The position numbers and the translations under genes are program-made. The notes under the pieces are model-generated. The model was not told where the DNA came from. It was given only the letters and a program-made list of their open reading frames with translations, and did not search any database. Below are positions 34,289-41,878 of a stretch of DNA of 41,878 bases, piece after piece (position 1 is the stretch's first letter; each line of letters opens with the position of its first letter). This DNA is from Caldimicrobium sp. (GTDB taxonomy: Bacteria; Desulfobacterota; Thermodesulfobacteria; Thermodesulfobacteriales; Thermodesulfobacteriaceae): positions 1-41,878 of the forward strand of contig JANXCE010000019.1 in NCBI GenBank assembly GCA_025059715.1. Direction: 5' to 3'.

Positions 34289-35068
34289 ATGCTCAGTAAA
34301 CGCATTGTAGTATGTCTTGATGTGAGAGATGGCAAAACTACTAAGGGAATCAAATTTAAGGATAACATTGAGGTAGGCGACCCAGTTGAGATGGCGGAAA
34401 AGTATTATCTTGAGGGAGCAGATGAAATTGTCTTTTACGATATTACCGCCAGTGCGGAACATCGCTCCATTATGATAGAGGTAGTTAGAAAAACCGCAGA
34501 GCGTATCTTTATTCCCTTCTCGGTGGGAGGGGGTATACGCACAGTTGAGGATATGCGAGAAGTTTTACTTGCTGGTGCGGAAAAGGTCTCAGTGAATACT
34601 GCAGCGGTGTTAAACCCAAAAATTATCTATGAAGGAGCTAAAGCCTTTGGCTCCCAATGTATCGTTCTGGGAATGGATGTTAAGAGGGTAGAGAAATCAA
34701 GCAAAATCCCCTCAGGTTATGAGGTTTGGATAAAGGGCGGAAGACAACCTATGGGAATTGATGCGGTTGCCTGGGCTAAGGAGGCGGAAAATCTCGGAGC
34801 TGGAGAAATAGTCTTAAATTCCATTGATGCCGATGGAACAAAGCAGGGTTATGAGTTAACGATTACCCAAATGATAGCGGAGAAAGTTAATATTCCAGTA
34901 GTTGCCTCAGGTGGAGGAGGTCATCCAGAGCATCTCTACGAAGTCCTAACCAAGGCTAAGGCTGATGCAGCACTTATTGCCTCCATGGTTCACTTTGGAA
35001 TGTATACCATCAAGGAGATAAAAGAATACTTAGCTCAAAGGGGCGTTAAAGTTAGGCTTAAGTGGTAG
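34289..35068 (+). CDS. hisF: Imidazole glycerol phosphate synthase cyclase subunit HisF
   Basis: 259 residues, a TIM barrel. It has the family start [19 protein letters not shown] (catalytic Asp11), [37 protein letters not shown], the second catalytic Asp in [19 protein letters not shown] and VVASGGGG. It closes the imidazole ring in histidine synthesis, using ammonia from HisH. hisH and other his genes are not adjacent, so the pathway is dispersed. It follows cutA by 5 nt and overlaps the VTT-domain gene by 11 nt at its 3' end (convergent). Confidence 0.96.
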   Translation: MLSKRIVVCLDVRDGKTTKGIKFKDNIEVGDPVEMAEKYYLEGADEIVFYDITASAEHRSIMIEVVRKTAERIFIPFSVGGGIRTVEDMREVLLAGAEKVSVNTAAVLNPKIIYEGAKAFGSQCIVLGMDVKRVEKSSKIPSGYEVWIKGGRQPMGIDAVAWAKEAENLGAGEIVLNSIDADGTKQGYELTITQMIAEKVNIPVVASGGGGHPEHLYEVLTKAKADAALIASMVHFGMYTIKEIKEYLAQRGVKVRLKW

Positions 35069-35657
35069 AGTTAAAGTAGTTTTCAAGTCTTTTTCTTACC
35101 AATAAAAAAATTATAAAGGCTCCCGCAAAGGCTGTAGTTACTAAGATTATCCTTAGGGGATGGCCTCCATAAACTACATCCCCTTGAATGGCTAAGGCTA
35201 AGGTGCCTGGGGCTCTACCCAGAGTAGATACAATGATAAAAGACCTGAAGGTTATAGGCATAAAGCCTACAAAATAATTCAGAATATCCTTGGGAAACCC
35301 AGGAATTAAATAGAGTATAAACACACCTGGTAATCCATATCTTTTGAAGATTCTCTTTATTTTTATATAAGTTGGATGAAGTTCGTATTTTCGAAGAAAG
35401 TGCCTTCGGAAACTTCTAACGATTAGAAAGGCAATTGTAGAGCCAATTAATATACCAGTAGTGCTAAGTAAGAACCCTAAGGGAGCTCCAAAGAGAAATC
35501 CAGCCATAAAGCCAGTAACCTCACCCGGAAGCGGTGCAACTACTACCTGAATGGCTTGTAAGATCACAAAAAGAAGAGCACCCCAAAGAGGATTTTTCTG
35601 AATAAGATCTCTCAATAAGGCCCTATCCTCCCAGAGGGATGAAAGGTTCTCCCACAT
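35058..35657 (-). CDS. VTT-domain (TVP38/TMEM64, DedA-like) membrane protein
   Basis: 199 residues with about five membrane segments. The VTT core has [43 protein letters not shown] in parts and the re-entrant [17 protein letters not shown] motif (F/YxxR then PGxPxD). The family includes lipid scramblases and undecaprenyl-phosphate flippases; the exact role is unknown. It is the last gene of the - strand operon headed by fsa, 3 nt after radA, next to a GT39 and a PAP2 gene that also act on lipid carriers. Confidence 0.88.
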   Translation of the reverse strand: MWENLSSLWEDRALLRDLIQKNPLWGALLFVILQAIQVVVAPLPGEVTGFMAGFLFGAPLGFLLSTTGILIGSTIAFLIVRSFRRHFLRKYELHPTYIKIKRIFKRYGLPGVFILYLIPGFPKDILNYFVGFMPITFRSFIIVSTLGRAPGTLALAIQGDVVYGGHPLRIILVTTAFAGAFIIFLLVRKRLENYFNSTT

Positions 35658-35660
35658 AGG

Positions 35661-36980
35661 TTATAGTTCAAATACCTCCTTTATGACCTCATGTAATCTC
35701 CTGAAACTTAAAAGTTCCAGCTGGAAGTCCTTCTCTTTCACAAGAGAACCCTGGGGAATATAGGCCCTTGAGAATCCTCTTTTTTCAGCCTCTTTGAGCC
35801 TTAGGGTTAAATCTCTAACGGGACGAATTTCTCCTGCTAAGCCAATCTCTCCAAGGAAGAGCGCCCCTTTAGGTAACTCTCTCTCCAAGTAACTGCTTAT
35901 TAAAGCCATAGCTACCGCAAGATCACCACTGGGATCTTTAACCCTAAACCCCCCAGCGACTTTAATATAAATATCCCTATCTGCTAAATTTAGACCTAAT
36001 TTTTTTTCTAAGATTGCACTTAAAAGACTTAATCTTATGGGATCATAGCCTACGGCTTGTCTACGGGGAAGAGCAAGATAACTCTTAGCTACCAGAGCTT
36101 GAACTTCCATGAGTAAGGGCCTTGTGCCCTCAATCACACAAAAGACCGCTCCTTCCCCAGAGATAAAGAGCTCCTCATATTGTGTCTGACTTAGCAGACC
36201 CATCTCGGTCATTACAAATACTCCTACTTCATTTACCGCCCCAAAGCGATTTTTGATAGCTCTGAGAAGCCTAAAATCAGTCTCCCTTTCACCTTCTAAA
36301 TATAAAACCACATCCACTAAGTGTTCCAGAACCTTTGGTCCCGCGATTAGCCCCTCTTTGGTAATATGCCCCACTAAAAAAATGGCTATGTCTCTTTGTT
36401 TAGCAAGTCTTAAAAGAAAATTAGCACATTCTCTAACTTGCGACACACTACCCGGTGAGGAGTCAAGCTCAGGCAAATAGACCGTCTGAATGGAGTCTAC
36501 AATAATCACCTCGGGCCTCAAATCCTCACAAAGTTCTGCAAGTAAACTAAGGTCCGTGTCTGCAACAAAATAAAAATCTTCTGAAACCTTAAGTCTTTCC
36601 ACTCTCATTTTCACTTGCTCCGCAGATTCTTCCGCGGAAAAGTAGAGCACCCTTTTACCCTCTTTAGCCAAAAAGGAAGCAGTTTGAGTTAAAAGAGTAG
36701 ATTTACCAATACCTGGATCTCCTCCAATAAGAACAATCGAAGCAGGAACTATTCCTCCCCCTAAAACTAAATCAAACTCACTTAGCCCCGTGCTAATCCT
36801 TTGTCTGCTAACATAAGCTATCTCTTTTAGCTTTAAAGCCTGAACCTTCTGCCGGTTAGGTCTACTTTTCGATTTTTCCTCTAAAGGAACTTCTACAAAG
36901 ACATTCCACCCCCCACACTCAGGACATCTACCTAACCATTTCAAACTTTTATATCCACAGGTCTGACACTGAAAACTCAT
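35661..36980 (-). CDS. radA: DNA repair protein RadA
   Basis: 439 residues. The N-terminal zinc finger CQTCGYKSLKWLGRCPECGGW is followed by the RecA-like ATPase with Walker A GGDPGIGKST, Walker B VIIVDSIQTV, the RadA-specific KNRFG motif, and a C-terminal Lon-protease-like domain (DLAVAMALISSYL, LGEIGLAGEIRPV). It is a DnaB-type branch-migration helicase in recombination repair. Its ATG overlaps the stop of the GT39 gene (ATGA). Confidence 0.97.
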   Translation of the reverse strand: MSFQCQTCGYKSLKWLGRCPECGGWNVFVEVPLEEKSKSRPNRQKVQALKLKEIAYVSRQRISTGLSEFDLVLGGGIVPASIVLIGGDPGIGKSTLLTQTASFLAKEGKRVLYFSAEESAEQVKMRVERLKVSEDFYFVADTDLSLLAELCEDLRPEVIIVDSIQTVYLPELDSSPGSVSQVRECANFLLRLAKQRDIAIFLVGHITKEGLIAGPKVLEHLVDVVLYLEGERETDFRLLRAIKNRFGAVNEVGVFVMTEMGLLSQTQYEELFISGEGAVFCVIEGTRPLLMEVQALVAKSYLALPRRQAVGYDPIRLSLLSAILEKKLGLNLADRDIYIKVAGGFRVKDPSGDLAVAMALISSYLERELPKGALFLGEIGLAGEIRPVRDLTLRLKEAEKRGFSRAYIPQGSLVKEKDFQLELLSFRRLHEVIKEVFEL

Positions 36981-38506
36981 AACTTTTTATCCTCTAAATG
37001 GATATTTCCTTTGAAAAATATCCCCCTCCAGATAGAATAGATCTTTTTTTTGTTTCCCACTTCAATTACAACCTCTCCAAGCTTTTGAGGTTTCACAATA
37101 TACGAAGGTATATCTGAACCCTTTTTAACGAGCAAAACCTCCCTCCCGATAAGTTCTTCATCCCTTCTCCATAAATGATATTGATTGTTAATTTGGTTTT
37201 CAAGATTTAGCACATAGGGATGGGGATGCTCTGAAAGATAAAAAGCAAGAGAACTTGCAATTTCTCGATGAGATACAAGAAGAGGTAGTGAAGAATCATA
37301 CACCTTGGAAACCTCTTTCGCTAATTCCTTCCAACCTACGAATTTGTAAAATGTTTGAGCAAGAATCTTCCCTCCCTCCCCTGGAAATATATAAGGTTTC
37401 TTGGCAACAGCTATTACTAAGAGGGATAAAAATATACCTATAAGAAGATTCAAATATAGAAGAAGCTTACGAAATTTATGTCCCATAGCCAAATAACTTA
37501 CCCAAATATAAGCGGTTATAAAAAAAGGCATAATCCAGTTATGATTGAATTTCTTGAAAAGCGATAGAACCAAGATAAAAAACAGAGGAGGAAAGGAAAA
37601 TATATAACTACAAAAAAGAACCTTTAGAATAGTTCCCTCCTCTCTTTCCTTTAATTCTCTGAGGGCACCTTTTAAATAGAGCCTGATCAATTTGAAAAAT
37701 CTAAATCCTAATTCAAAAAAAAGAGGCACAAAAAAGACTCCAAAAAGTATCAACAGCCCACCAAAATAGAGTAAGTAATAATCCATAGAAAAGGCAGATC
37801 TACTGAAATGAGCTTTAGTATGCTCCCAAAGAAGAAAATCTCTTTTTACATTCCAAAGAAAATTAGGAAGATAAACTAAAAGGGATAGAGTTGGAATTAA
37901 TAGTGTCTCTCTTTTCTTAAGGAGTTCCCGTTCAAAGAGCCAACAATAGAGAAAACCCAATGGCAGGAAAAGAAACATAGTTTGTTTAGTGAGCAATCCA
38001 AGACCGATAGCAAGGCCTGTTAAAAGTGCCCATAAACTATTTGGTTTTTGTATGTATCGGACAAACCAGTAAAAAGAGAGGGTCCAGAAAAAAAGTAGAG
38101 GAGGATCAATGGTCATTACGAAACTATATATCCAGAATATTGGGGTAAAGGCAAGGGTAAAGAGAAAGATTCTACCAGTGGAGAAACCTAAGAATCTACT
38201 TGTCATCACATATCCCAGGGCAAGAGTAAAAGTATTAAAAAGAAGAGCAGGTAATCTTACCGCCCACTCTGTGCTTCCCAAAAGATTACTGGACACATAT
38301 ATTACCCAAGCTACCATAGGAGGTTTGCTATAATAACCCCAATCTAAATGCCGAGACCAATCCCAATAATAGGACTCATCGTATGAGAGTTCCAAAGGAA
38401 GTTCTTTAAGAAAGTAAAATTTTCCTATGAAGAGAACCAATAAAAAAAGCCCTCCTCCGCTCAAAAGATAATCTACAAAATATTTTCTCTCAAAAATCTT
38501 AGACAT
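36977..38506 (-). CDS. GT39-family (ArnT-like) membrane glycosyltransferase
   Basis: 509 residues with ten or more hydrophobic helices. The first periplasmic loop carries the GT-C catalytic motif, YDESYYWDWSRHLDWGYYSKPP, with the DE pair expected for PMT/ArnT-type enzymes. The C-terminal portion is a soluble domain (about 390 on). These transfer a sugar from undecaprenyl or dolichyl phosphate to lipid A, protein or other acceptors outside the membrane. It overlaps the PAP2 phosphatase gene by 8 nt and radA by 4 nt. The pairing with PAP2 suggests lipid A or carrier-lipid modification. Confidence 0.9.
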   Translation of the reverse strand: MSKIFERKYFVDYLLSGGGLFLLVLFIGKFYFLKELPLELSYDESYYWDWSRHLDWGYYSKPPMVAWVIYVSSNLLGSTEWAVRLPALLFNTFTLALGYVMTSRFLGFSTGRIFLFTLAFTPIFWIYSFVMTIDPPLLFFWTLSFYWFVRYIQKPNSLWALLTGLAIGLGLLTKQTMFLFLPLGFLYCWLFERELLKKRETLLIPTLSLLVYLPNFLWNVKRDFLLWEHTKAHFSRSAFSMDYYLLYFGGLLILFGVFFVPLFFELGFRFFKLIRLYLKGALRELKEREEGTILKVLFCSYIFSFPPLFFILVLSLFKKFNHNWIMPFFITAYIWVSYLAMGHKFRKLLLYLNLLIGIFLSLLVIAVAKKPYIFPGEGGKILAQTFYKFVGWKELAKEVSKVYDSSLPLLVSHREIASSLAFYLSEHPHPYVLNLENQINNQYHLWRRDEELIGREVLLVKKGSDIPSYIVKPQKLGEVVIEVGNKKKIYSIWRGIFFKGNIHLEDKKL

Positions 38507-39104
38507 AGCCTTTACTTAATATCCATCTATAGGCAAAAAAGGTTGTTAAGGCCAAACTAATTCCGATAAGCATACCTCCTAAGACATCCCCAGGAAAGTG
38601 ATGCCCCAAATACACTCGGGAAAATCCTACTAAAAGGGCAAGACTTAAAAAAATAGGACTGCCCTTGGGAAAAGATAAAGAATAAAAGGTGCTAACAAAA
38701 GTGGCATTAGCCACATGACAAGAGGGAAAGCCGTAGTTTTTTTTATCCGCCCGAGGGCTCTCTAAATAGATAAATTTTCCCTCAGAATAATAATAAACTC
38801 CTTTTAGTTGCCCACAAGGTCTATCTCTTGCAACGAGAGGTTTGATTATCTTTCCACAAGTAAAATCGCTAATTCCATAGCCAAGTCCCAACAGAGTAAA
38901 AATTATTATAAAATTTGGTCCCAATCTTTTTACTAATTTTTTTCTCCAAGCCATGAAAAATAGCATACCCAGTAGGGACAAGTAGGAAACTATAAGAAAG
39001 GTCTCTTTACTGAATAGAGGTATAAACCTGTCTAAAAGAGGATTTCTTAGGCCATTTATCAGATAGAATAACTCGATATCTAAGGCTAAAAGTTTCTCAA
39101 TCAA
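38499..39104 (-). CDS. PAP2-family membrane phosphatase
   Basis: 201 residues from a TTG at 39104 whose TTGA overlaps the fsa stop. The longer ATG form (39236) would run 132 nt inside fsa in another frame and produces a non-membrane Cys-rich N-terminus, so it was not used. The three PAP2 signatures are present: [12 protein letters not shown] (KxxxxxxRP), [10 protein letters not shown] (PSxH) and [12 protein letters not shown] (SRxxxxxHxxxD). It has about five or six membrane helices and should dephosphorylate a lipid phosphate or pyrophosphate at the periplasmic face (undecaprenyl pyrophosphate, or lipid A as in LpxE). Confidence 0.88.
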   Translation of the reverse strand: MIEKLLALDIELFYLINGLRNPLLDRFIPLFSKETFLIVSYLSLLGMLFFMAWRKKLVKRLGPNFIIIFTLLGLGYGISDFTCGKIIKPLVARDRPCGQLKGVYYYSEGKFIYLESPRADKKNYGFPSCHVANATFVSTFYSLSFPKGSPIFLSLALLVGFSRVYLGHHFPGDVLGGMLIGISLALTTFFAYRWILSKGYV

Positions 39105-39757
39105 AGAATTTGTATACCTGCCTTTTGGGCATCCTCGATAAATTTGGCAAGCCCTATATCGGTCAGCGGATGTTTGAGCATCTGTTCCAAGACCTTGAAG
39201 GGTATCGTAGCAATAGCTACTCCTAAATGGGCACACCTGCGAACATGGTCTACATGTCTTATAGAGGCTGCAATTATTTGGGTTTCTATGCCATAATTTT
39301 CATAAATATGAATAATCTCTTCGAGCACAAGCATTCCATCATGTCCGATATCATCAAGCCTTCCAAGAAAGGGAGACACATAGGTAGCCCCAAGCTTTCC
39401 CGCAACCAGAGCTTGAAGAGGAGAAAAAATAAGGGTTACATTAGTCTTTATGCCTTCCTGAGAAAGAACCCTTATAGCCTTTAAACCTTCTTGGGTAAAG
39501 GGGATTTTGATAACTACATTATCACCCATCTTAGCAAGCTCACGAGCCTCTCTAATCATGCCCTCCCAAGTAGTATCAATAACTTCTAAAGAGATTGGTT
39601 TATCCGGGACTTCCTTTATGATCTCTAAAACCGCCTCCTTCCAAGGTTTTCCCGTTTGGGCTAACAAGGTGGGATTGGTAGTAATTCCATCTAATAATCC
39701 CCATTCTTTGGCCCTACGAATTTCCTCTATCTTTGCGGTATCAAGAAAAATCTTCAT
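39101..39757 (-). CDS. fsa: Transaldolase / fructose-6-phosphate aldolase family
   Basis: 218 residues, the short TalC/MipB form. The Schiff-base Lys84 is in [12 protein letters not shown]; other landmarks are [53 protein letters not shown] and the C-terminal [17 protein letters not shown]. It acts in the non-oxidative pentose phosphate pathway (transaldolase) or as an aldolase; sequence alone does not separate these. GGAGGAG lies 5 nt before the ATG. First gene of the operon with PAP2, GT39, radA and the VTT gene. Confidence 0.93.
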   Translation of the reverse strand: MKIFLDTAKIEEIRRAKEWGLLDGITTNPTLLAQTGKPWKEAVLEIIKEVPDKPISLEVIDTTWEGMIREARELAKMGDNVVIKIPFTQEGLKAIRVLSQEGIKTNVTLIFSPLQALVAGKLGATYVSPFLGRLDDIGHDGMLVLEEIIHIYENYGIETQIIAASIRHVDHVRRCAHLGVAIATIPFKVLEQMLKHPLTDIGLAKFIEDAQKAGIQIL

Positions 39758-39846
39758 ATAACTCCTCCTAGAGGATTAATTTTTAGATTTAATTCCCCAT
39801 TTTACCATTAATCATGAAATATTAAACTCTTAAAGGAAGGAGTTTG

Positions 39847-39880
39847 TATGCTAAAGGGATCACAGGTATCTCTTAGCATA
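39847..39880 (+). repeat. Inverted repeat containing a start codon
   Basis: TATGCTAA (39847-39854) pairs with TTAGCATA (39873-39880), and the stem continues inward (AGGGAT against ATCTC with a G-U pair and a bulge). The ATG of the 17-codon ORF is inside the 5' arm, so folding would hide it. Confidence 0.5.
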
Positions 39881-39901
39881 GACTTTTATTCCAAGCCTTG
39901 A
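39848..39901 (+). CDS. Possible 17-residue leader peptide ORF
   Basis: ATG preceded by AAGGAAGGAG with 5 nt spacing; encodes MLKGSQVSLSIDFYSKP and stops at TGA 39899-39901. Too short for any homology argument. It is included because the ribosome-binding site is good and it precedes two hairpins and a T-run, the order seen in attenuated leaders. It may be chance. Confidence 0.2.
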   Translation: MLKGSQVSLSIDFYSKP

Positions 39902-39924
39902 GTTTTGAAAGTGTGGTGGGCCAT

Positions 39925-39989
39925 CCCTAAGGTCAAGCCCTGTGCTTGACCACTAAGGCACTCATACCACTTGCTATTTAGGGTTTTTT
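39925..39989 (+). terminator. Nested stem-loop followed by six T's
   Basis: GGTCAAGC (39931-39938) and GCTTGACC (39944-39951) form a perfect 8-bp stem with loop CCTGT. An outer pair CCCTAA (39925-39930) and TTAGGG (39978-39983) encloses it and is followed at once by TTTTTT (39984-39989). It looks like a structured RNA element or + strand terminator. Confidence 0.4.
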
Positions 39990-40086
39990 AAAAATTAATA
40001 TCTAATTTTCTCTATCTAAATAGTAAAGTTTTGCTTTGCGCAATATAAAACCATTAGCCGGCTTACACGCTCAAGGAGGTCTCTAT

Positions 40087-40182
40087 ATGAAATGCCCTCA
40101 GGGCTTAACTTTTTGCTTTTTAATTTTTTTCACTTTCCTACTCCTAATAAGAGGCAGAACCAATGCCTTATTTGGATTATAA
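40087..40182 (+). CDS. Small hydrophobic protein, 31 residues, unknown
   Basis: ATG preceded by AAGGAGG with 7 nt spacing, as good as any in the window. The product starts MKCPQG, has a hydrophobic stretch LTFCFLIFFTFLLLI (residues 7-21), then a basic RGR and ends TNALFGL. It looks like a single membrane-spanning small protein with a cytoplasm-side positive charge. There are two Cys (3 and 10). It ends 16 nt before the convergent argG stop. No family is recognised; comparative conservation would decide whether it is real. Confidence 0.4.
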   Translation: MKCPQGLTFCFLIFFTFLLLIRGRTNALFGL

Positions 40183-40198
40183 TAACTGATAGAAAGAT

Positions 40199-41389
40199 TC
40201 AAATACTGTAATAGGTCTTTAACCTTAACCCTTGAAGTCTAATAAAACCCTCTGCATCCTTTGGATTATATCCCTCTCCCTCCTCAAAGCTTGCAAGCTC
40301 TCTCTTGTATAAACTAAAGGGACTTTTTCTACCGACAACTATTATGTTACCTTTGTAAAGTTTTACTCGGACAGTGCCTGTTACTCGCTCTTGGGTAGTC
40401 TCAACTAAACTCTTTAAAGCCTGGAATTCTGGACTAAACCAATAGCCATAATATATAAGCTCTGCAATCTTAGGCATTAGAGAATCTTTAAGTCTCATTA
40501 TCTCCCTATCTAAGGTAATCTGTTCTAAGGCTCTATGGGCGTAGTGTAAGATTGTTCCCCCGGGTGTTTCGTAAACCCCTCTACTTTTAATACCCACATA
40601 GCGATTTTCCACGACATCTATTCTTCCCACGCCGTGAAGTCCTCCTAAGTAATTTAGCCTTTGGAGGAGCTCTACTGGTCCAAGAGCTTCGCCATTTATG
40701 GCCACAGGCTCACCCTTATCAAAGTAGAGATCTAAATAAATAGGCTCTTCAGGGGCCTTTTCCGGAGCTTGCGTCATCAAAAACATGTCTTCTGGAGGTT
40801 CCTGCCAGAGATCCTCAAGAATTCCGCCCTCATAACTTATATGAAAGATATTGGCATCTATACTATAAGGTTTTTCTGGAGTTACTGGAACAGGAATGCC
40901 CCTTTCCTTCGCATAAGCAATGAGATCTGATCTTCCCCTAAACTCCCACTCTCTCCAAGGTGCAATTATTTTTAAGTGGGGGGCTAAGGCCTGATAGGTC
41001 AACTCAAAACGAACCTGGTCATTTCCTTTACCTGTGGCTCCATGCGCTACCGCATCCGCACCCTCTTTTAAAGCTATTTCAACCTGGGCCTTTGCTATAA
41101 CTGGCCTTGCTAAGGATGTTCCCATTAAATACCAATCTTCATACCGAGCATTTGCTTTAATAGCAAAAAAACAATACTCCCTTACAAACTCTTCCTTAAG
41201 ATCTTGAATAATAACCTTTTCCGCTCCGCAATTAAGGCCCTTTCTTCTTATCTCTTCCCAGTCTTCCTCTTGACCTAAATCCGCACAAAAGGCTATAACA
41301 GGACATTGATACCTCTCTACTAACCACTTTAAAATCACCGAAGTATCCAGTCCCCCTGAGTAGGCAAGGACTATCTTGTTAGGCCTCAA
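40199..41389 (-). CDS. argG: Argininosuccinate synthase
   Basis: 396 residues, normal length. It starts at TTG: no ATG is available near the conserved beginning, and GGGAGG lies 5 nt upstream. Landmarks: the ATP-pyrophosphatase P-loop [10 protein letters not shown] (residues 8-17), [42 protein letters not shown], and [24 protein letters not shown]. It joins citrulline and aspartate with ATP in arginine synthesis. Downstream of a thiamine-binding-family gene by 24 nt on the - strand; argH and argF are not here. Confidence 0.96.
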   Translation of the reverse strand: MRPNKIVLAYSGGLDTSVILKWLVERYQCPVIAFCADLGQEEDWEEIRRKGLNCGAEKVIIQDLKEEFVREYCFFAIKANARYEDWYLMGTSLARPVIAKAQVEIALKEGADAVAHGATGKGNDQVRFELTYQALAPHLKIIAPWREWEFRGRSDLIAYAKERGIPVPVTPEKPYSIDANIFHISYEGGILEDLWQEPPEDMFLMTQAPEKAPEEPIYLDLYFDKGEPVAINGEALGPVELLQRLNYLGGLHGVGRIDVVENRYVGIKSRGVYETPGGTILHYAHRALEQITLDREIMRLKDSLMPKIAELIYYGYWFSPEFQALKSLVETTQERVTGTVRVKLYKGNIIVVGRKSPFSLYKRELASFEEGEGYNPKDAEGFIRLQGLRLKTYYSI

Positions 41390-41413
41390 GTTGCCCTCCC
41401 TGAATTTAAAGTT

Positions 41414-41722
41414 TTAGAAAGAGGAACTCAGCTTCTCTTCAACAGACTTAATTTTACGCACTATCCTTCCCGAAGATCCCTTACGATAATCAATCTTCAT
41501 ATTACAAATAATCCTATTACAATCAGGTTCTAAAGCCTGAAAACATTTCCTTATAAGCTCTAAGATTTCCTCTAAAGTCTCCGCCTCAACGGTTGTCTCC
41601 ATAGGAGAAAAATGATAGGGTAATCCAGACTCTTTAATTACCTTAAGGGCTCTTGCCACATAGGGACTTAAACTCTCACCTTTATCTAAAGGAAAAATAC
41701 TTATAGATAATAAAACACTCAT
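41414..41722 (-). CDS. MTH1187/YkoF-like thiamine-binding family protein (DUF77)
   Basis: 102 residues from ATG 41722; a TTG two codons earlier is possible. The family pattern is SVLLSISIFPLDKGESLSPYVARALKVIKESGLPYHFSPMETTVEAE in parts, with ITxxI-like core strands and the LEPDCNRIICNMKIDYRKG segment. Relatives form small ferredoxin-like tetramers; some bind thiamine or related ligands, but most are uncharacterised. No ribosome-binding site precedes the ATG, and a TATAAT ends 8 nt before it, so the mRNA is likely nearly leaderless. First gene of the operon with argG. Confidence 0.88.
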   Translation of the reverse strand: MSVLLSISIFPLDKGESLSPYVARALKVIKESGLPYHFSPMETTVEAETLEEILELIRKCFQALEPDCNRIICNMKIDYRKGSSGRIVRKIKSVEEKLSSSF

Positions 41723-41730
41723 AAACAAAT

Positions 41731-41758
41731 ATTATATCTCAAAAAAATTTTCTCACAA
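41731..41758 (-). promoter_or_regulatory. Promoter for the thiamine-binding protein/argG operon
   Basis: Read on the - strand: TTGTGA (41758-41753), 16-bp spacer, TATAAT (41736-41731). The predicted start lies 2-4 nt before the ATG at 41722, giving an almost leaderless transcript. Confidence 0.5.
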
Positions 41759-41826
41759 TGACTAAAAATCACCCCGATTTGTCAGTGGAAAGATAAAGAA
41801 TAGTCTAAAGGTCCTGTCTTTCCTTG

Positions 41827-41856
41827 ATTCCCCAATATTCCCTAATTTCACCCAAT
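41827..41856. repeat. Three tandem 10-bp repeats
   Basis: ATTCCCCAAT (41827-41836), ATTCCCTAAT (41837-41846) and TTCACCCAAT (41847-41856) follow each other with no gap, about 70-100 bp upstream of the promoter above. The third unit overlaps an inverted repeat ATTTCAC/GTGAAAT (41845-41865). The 10-bp period puts all copies on one DNA face. Confidence 0.45.
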
Positions 41857-41878
41857 TTGTGAAATGAAAACTTTTAAA

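Larger units (their letters stand above)
39758..40086 (+). other. Intergenic region between fsa and argG, first part
   Basis: About 330 nt upstream of the fsa start with no long ORF. It holds two inverted repeats (39847-39880 and 39925-39989), a very short ORF with a ribosome-binding site (39848-39901) and the leader of another (40087-40182). All of these are better placed on the + strand, while both flanking genes are on the - strand. Confidence 0.5.

Noticed and set aside
39105-39236. Longer ATG form of the PAP2 phosphatase
   Set aside because: The extra 44 codons lie inside fsa in a different frame and add a Cys-rich, non-membrane N-terminus; the TTG at 39104 overlapping the fsa stop is more likely.

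Overview
The window is AT-rich bacterial chromosome, densely packed with mostly housekeeping genes. Lipid A genes (lpxC, lpxD), a TonB-dependent receptor, a second outer-membrane barrel and an HlyD/EmrB pair show a Gram-negative envelope. The gene set (oxygen-sensitive Fe-S and radical enzymes, di-heme cytochrome c peroxidase, UbiD-type decarboxylase) and the AG-rich, low-GC style of the proteins suggest a thermophilic anaerobe of the Thermodesulfobacteriota (Caldimicrobium/Thermodesulfobacterium type). That placement is an inference from style; there is no rRNA here to confirm it.

Layout. 1-3984 (+): a sensing/uptake module with a hybrid histidine kinase cut by the left edge, a TonB-dependent receptor and a small periplasmic protein. 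4145-5206 (+): cytochrome c peroxidase with its own promoter, which contains a PerR/Fur-like dyad. 5304-9322 (+): a B12-binding radical SAM protein, then an emrAB-like efflux pair behind a strong promoter with operator-like repeats. 9349-10656 (-): thiC. 10657-12308: 1.65 kb without a recognisable gene. 12309-20990 (+): PfkB kinase, tldD, purF, ubiD-like, yfcE-like phosphodiesterase, proS, lpxD. 21118-24550: a divergent phosphatase pair (Tat-exported alkaline phosphatase on -, secreted calcineurin-type phosphoesterase on +). 24589-29533 (-): a cysteine synthase/cysteinyl-tRNA-synthetase-like fusion, a HhH-GPD glycosylase, an EamA transporter and era. 29522-30433 (+): L,D-transpeptidase. 30423-31322 (-): lpxC. 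31545-32156 (-): glycosyltransferase. 32256-33665 (+): outer-membrane barrel. 33957-35068 (+): cutA-hisF. 35058-39757 (-): tightly overlapping fsa, PAP2 phosphatase, GT39, radA, VTT operon. 39758-40198: a gap with hairpins and two very short ORFs with good ribosome-binding sites. 40199-41722 (-): a thiamine-binding-family protein and argG.

The most unusual object is the 774-residue protein at 27209-29533. A complete PLP cysteine synthase is joined to a full-length CysRS-like domain whose HIGH and KMSKS signatures, and one zinc ligand, look eroded. It is either a cysteine-making and cysteine-charging enzyme or a cysteine-activating enzyme with another acceptor. Other points worth a look are the kinase/TonB/periplasmic-protein module, the small-ORF and hairpin locus between fsa and argG, the dyads at two promoters, and the long non-coding stretch. 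Several starts were moved from the longest ORF to a codon with a proper ribosome-binding site (cytochrome c peroxidase, purF, proS, lpxD, alkaline phosphatase, era, barrel protein, PAP2).
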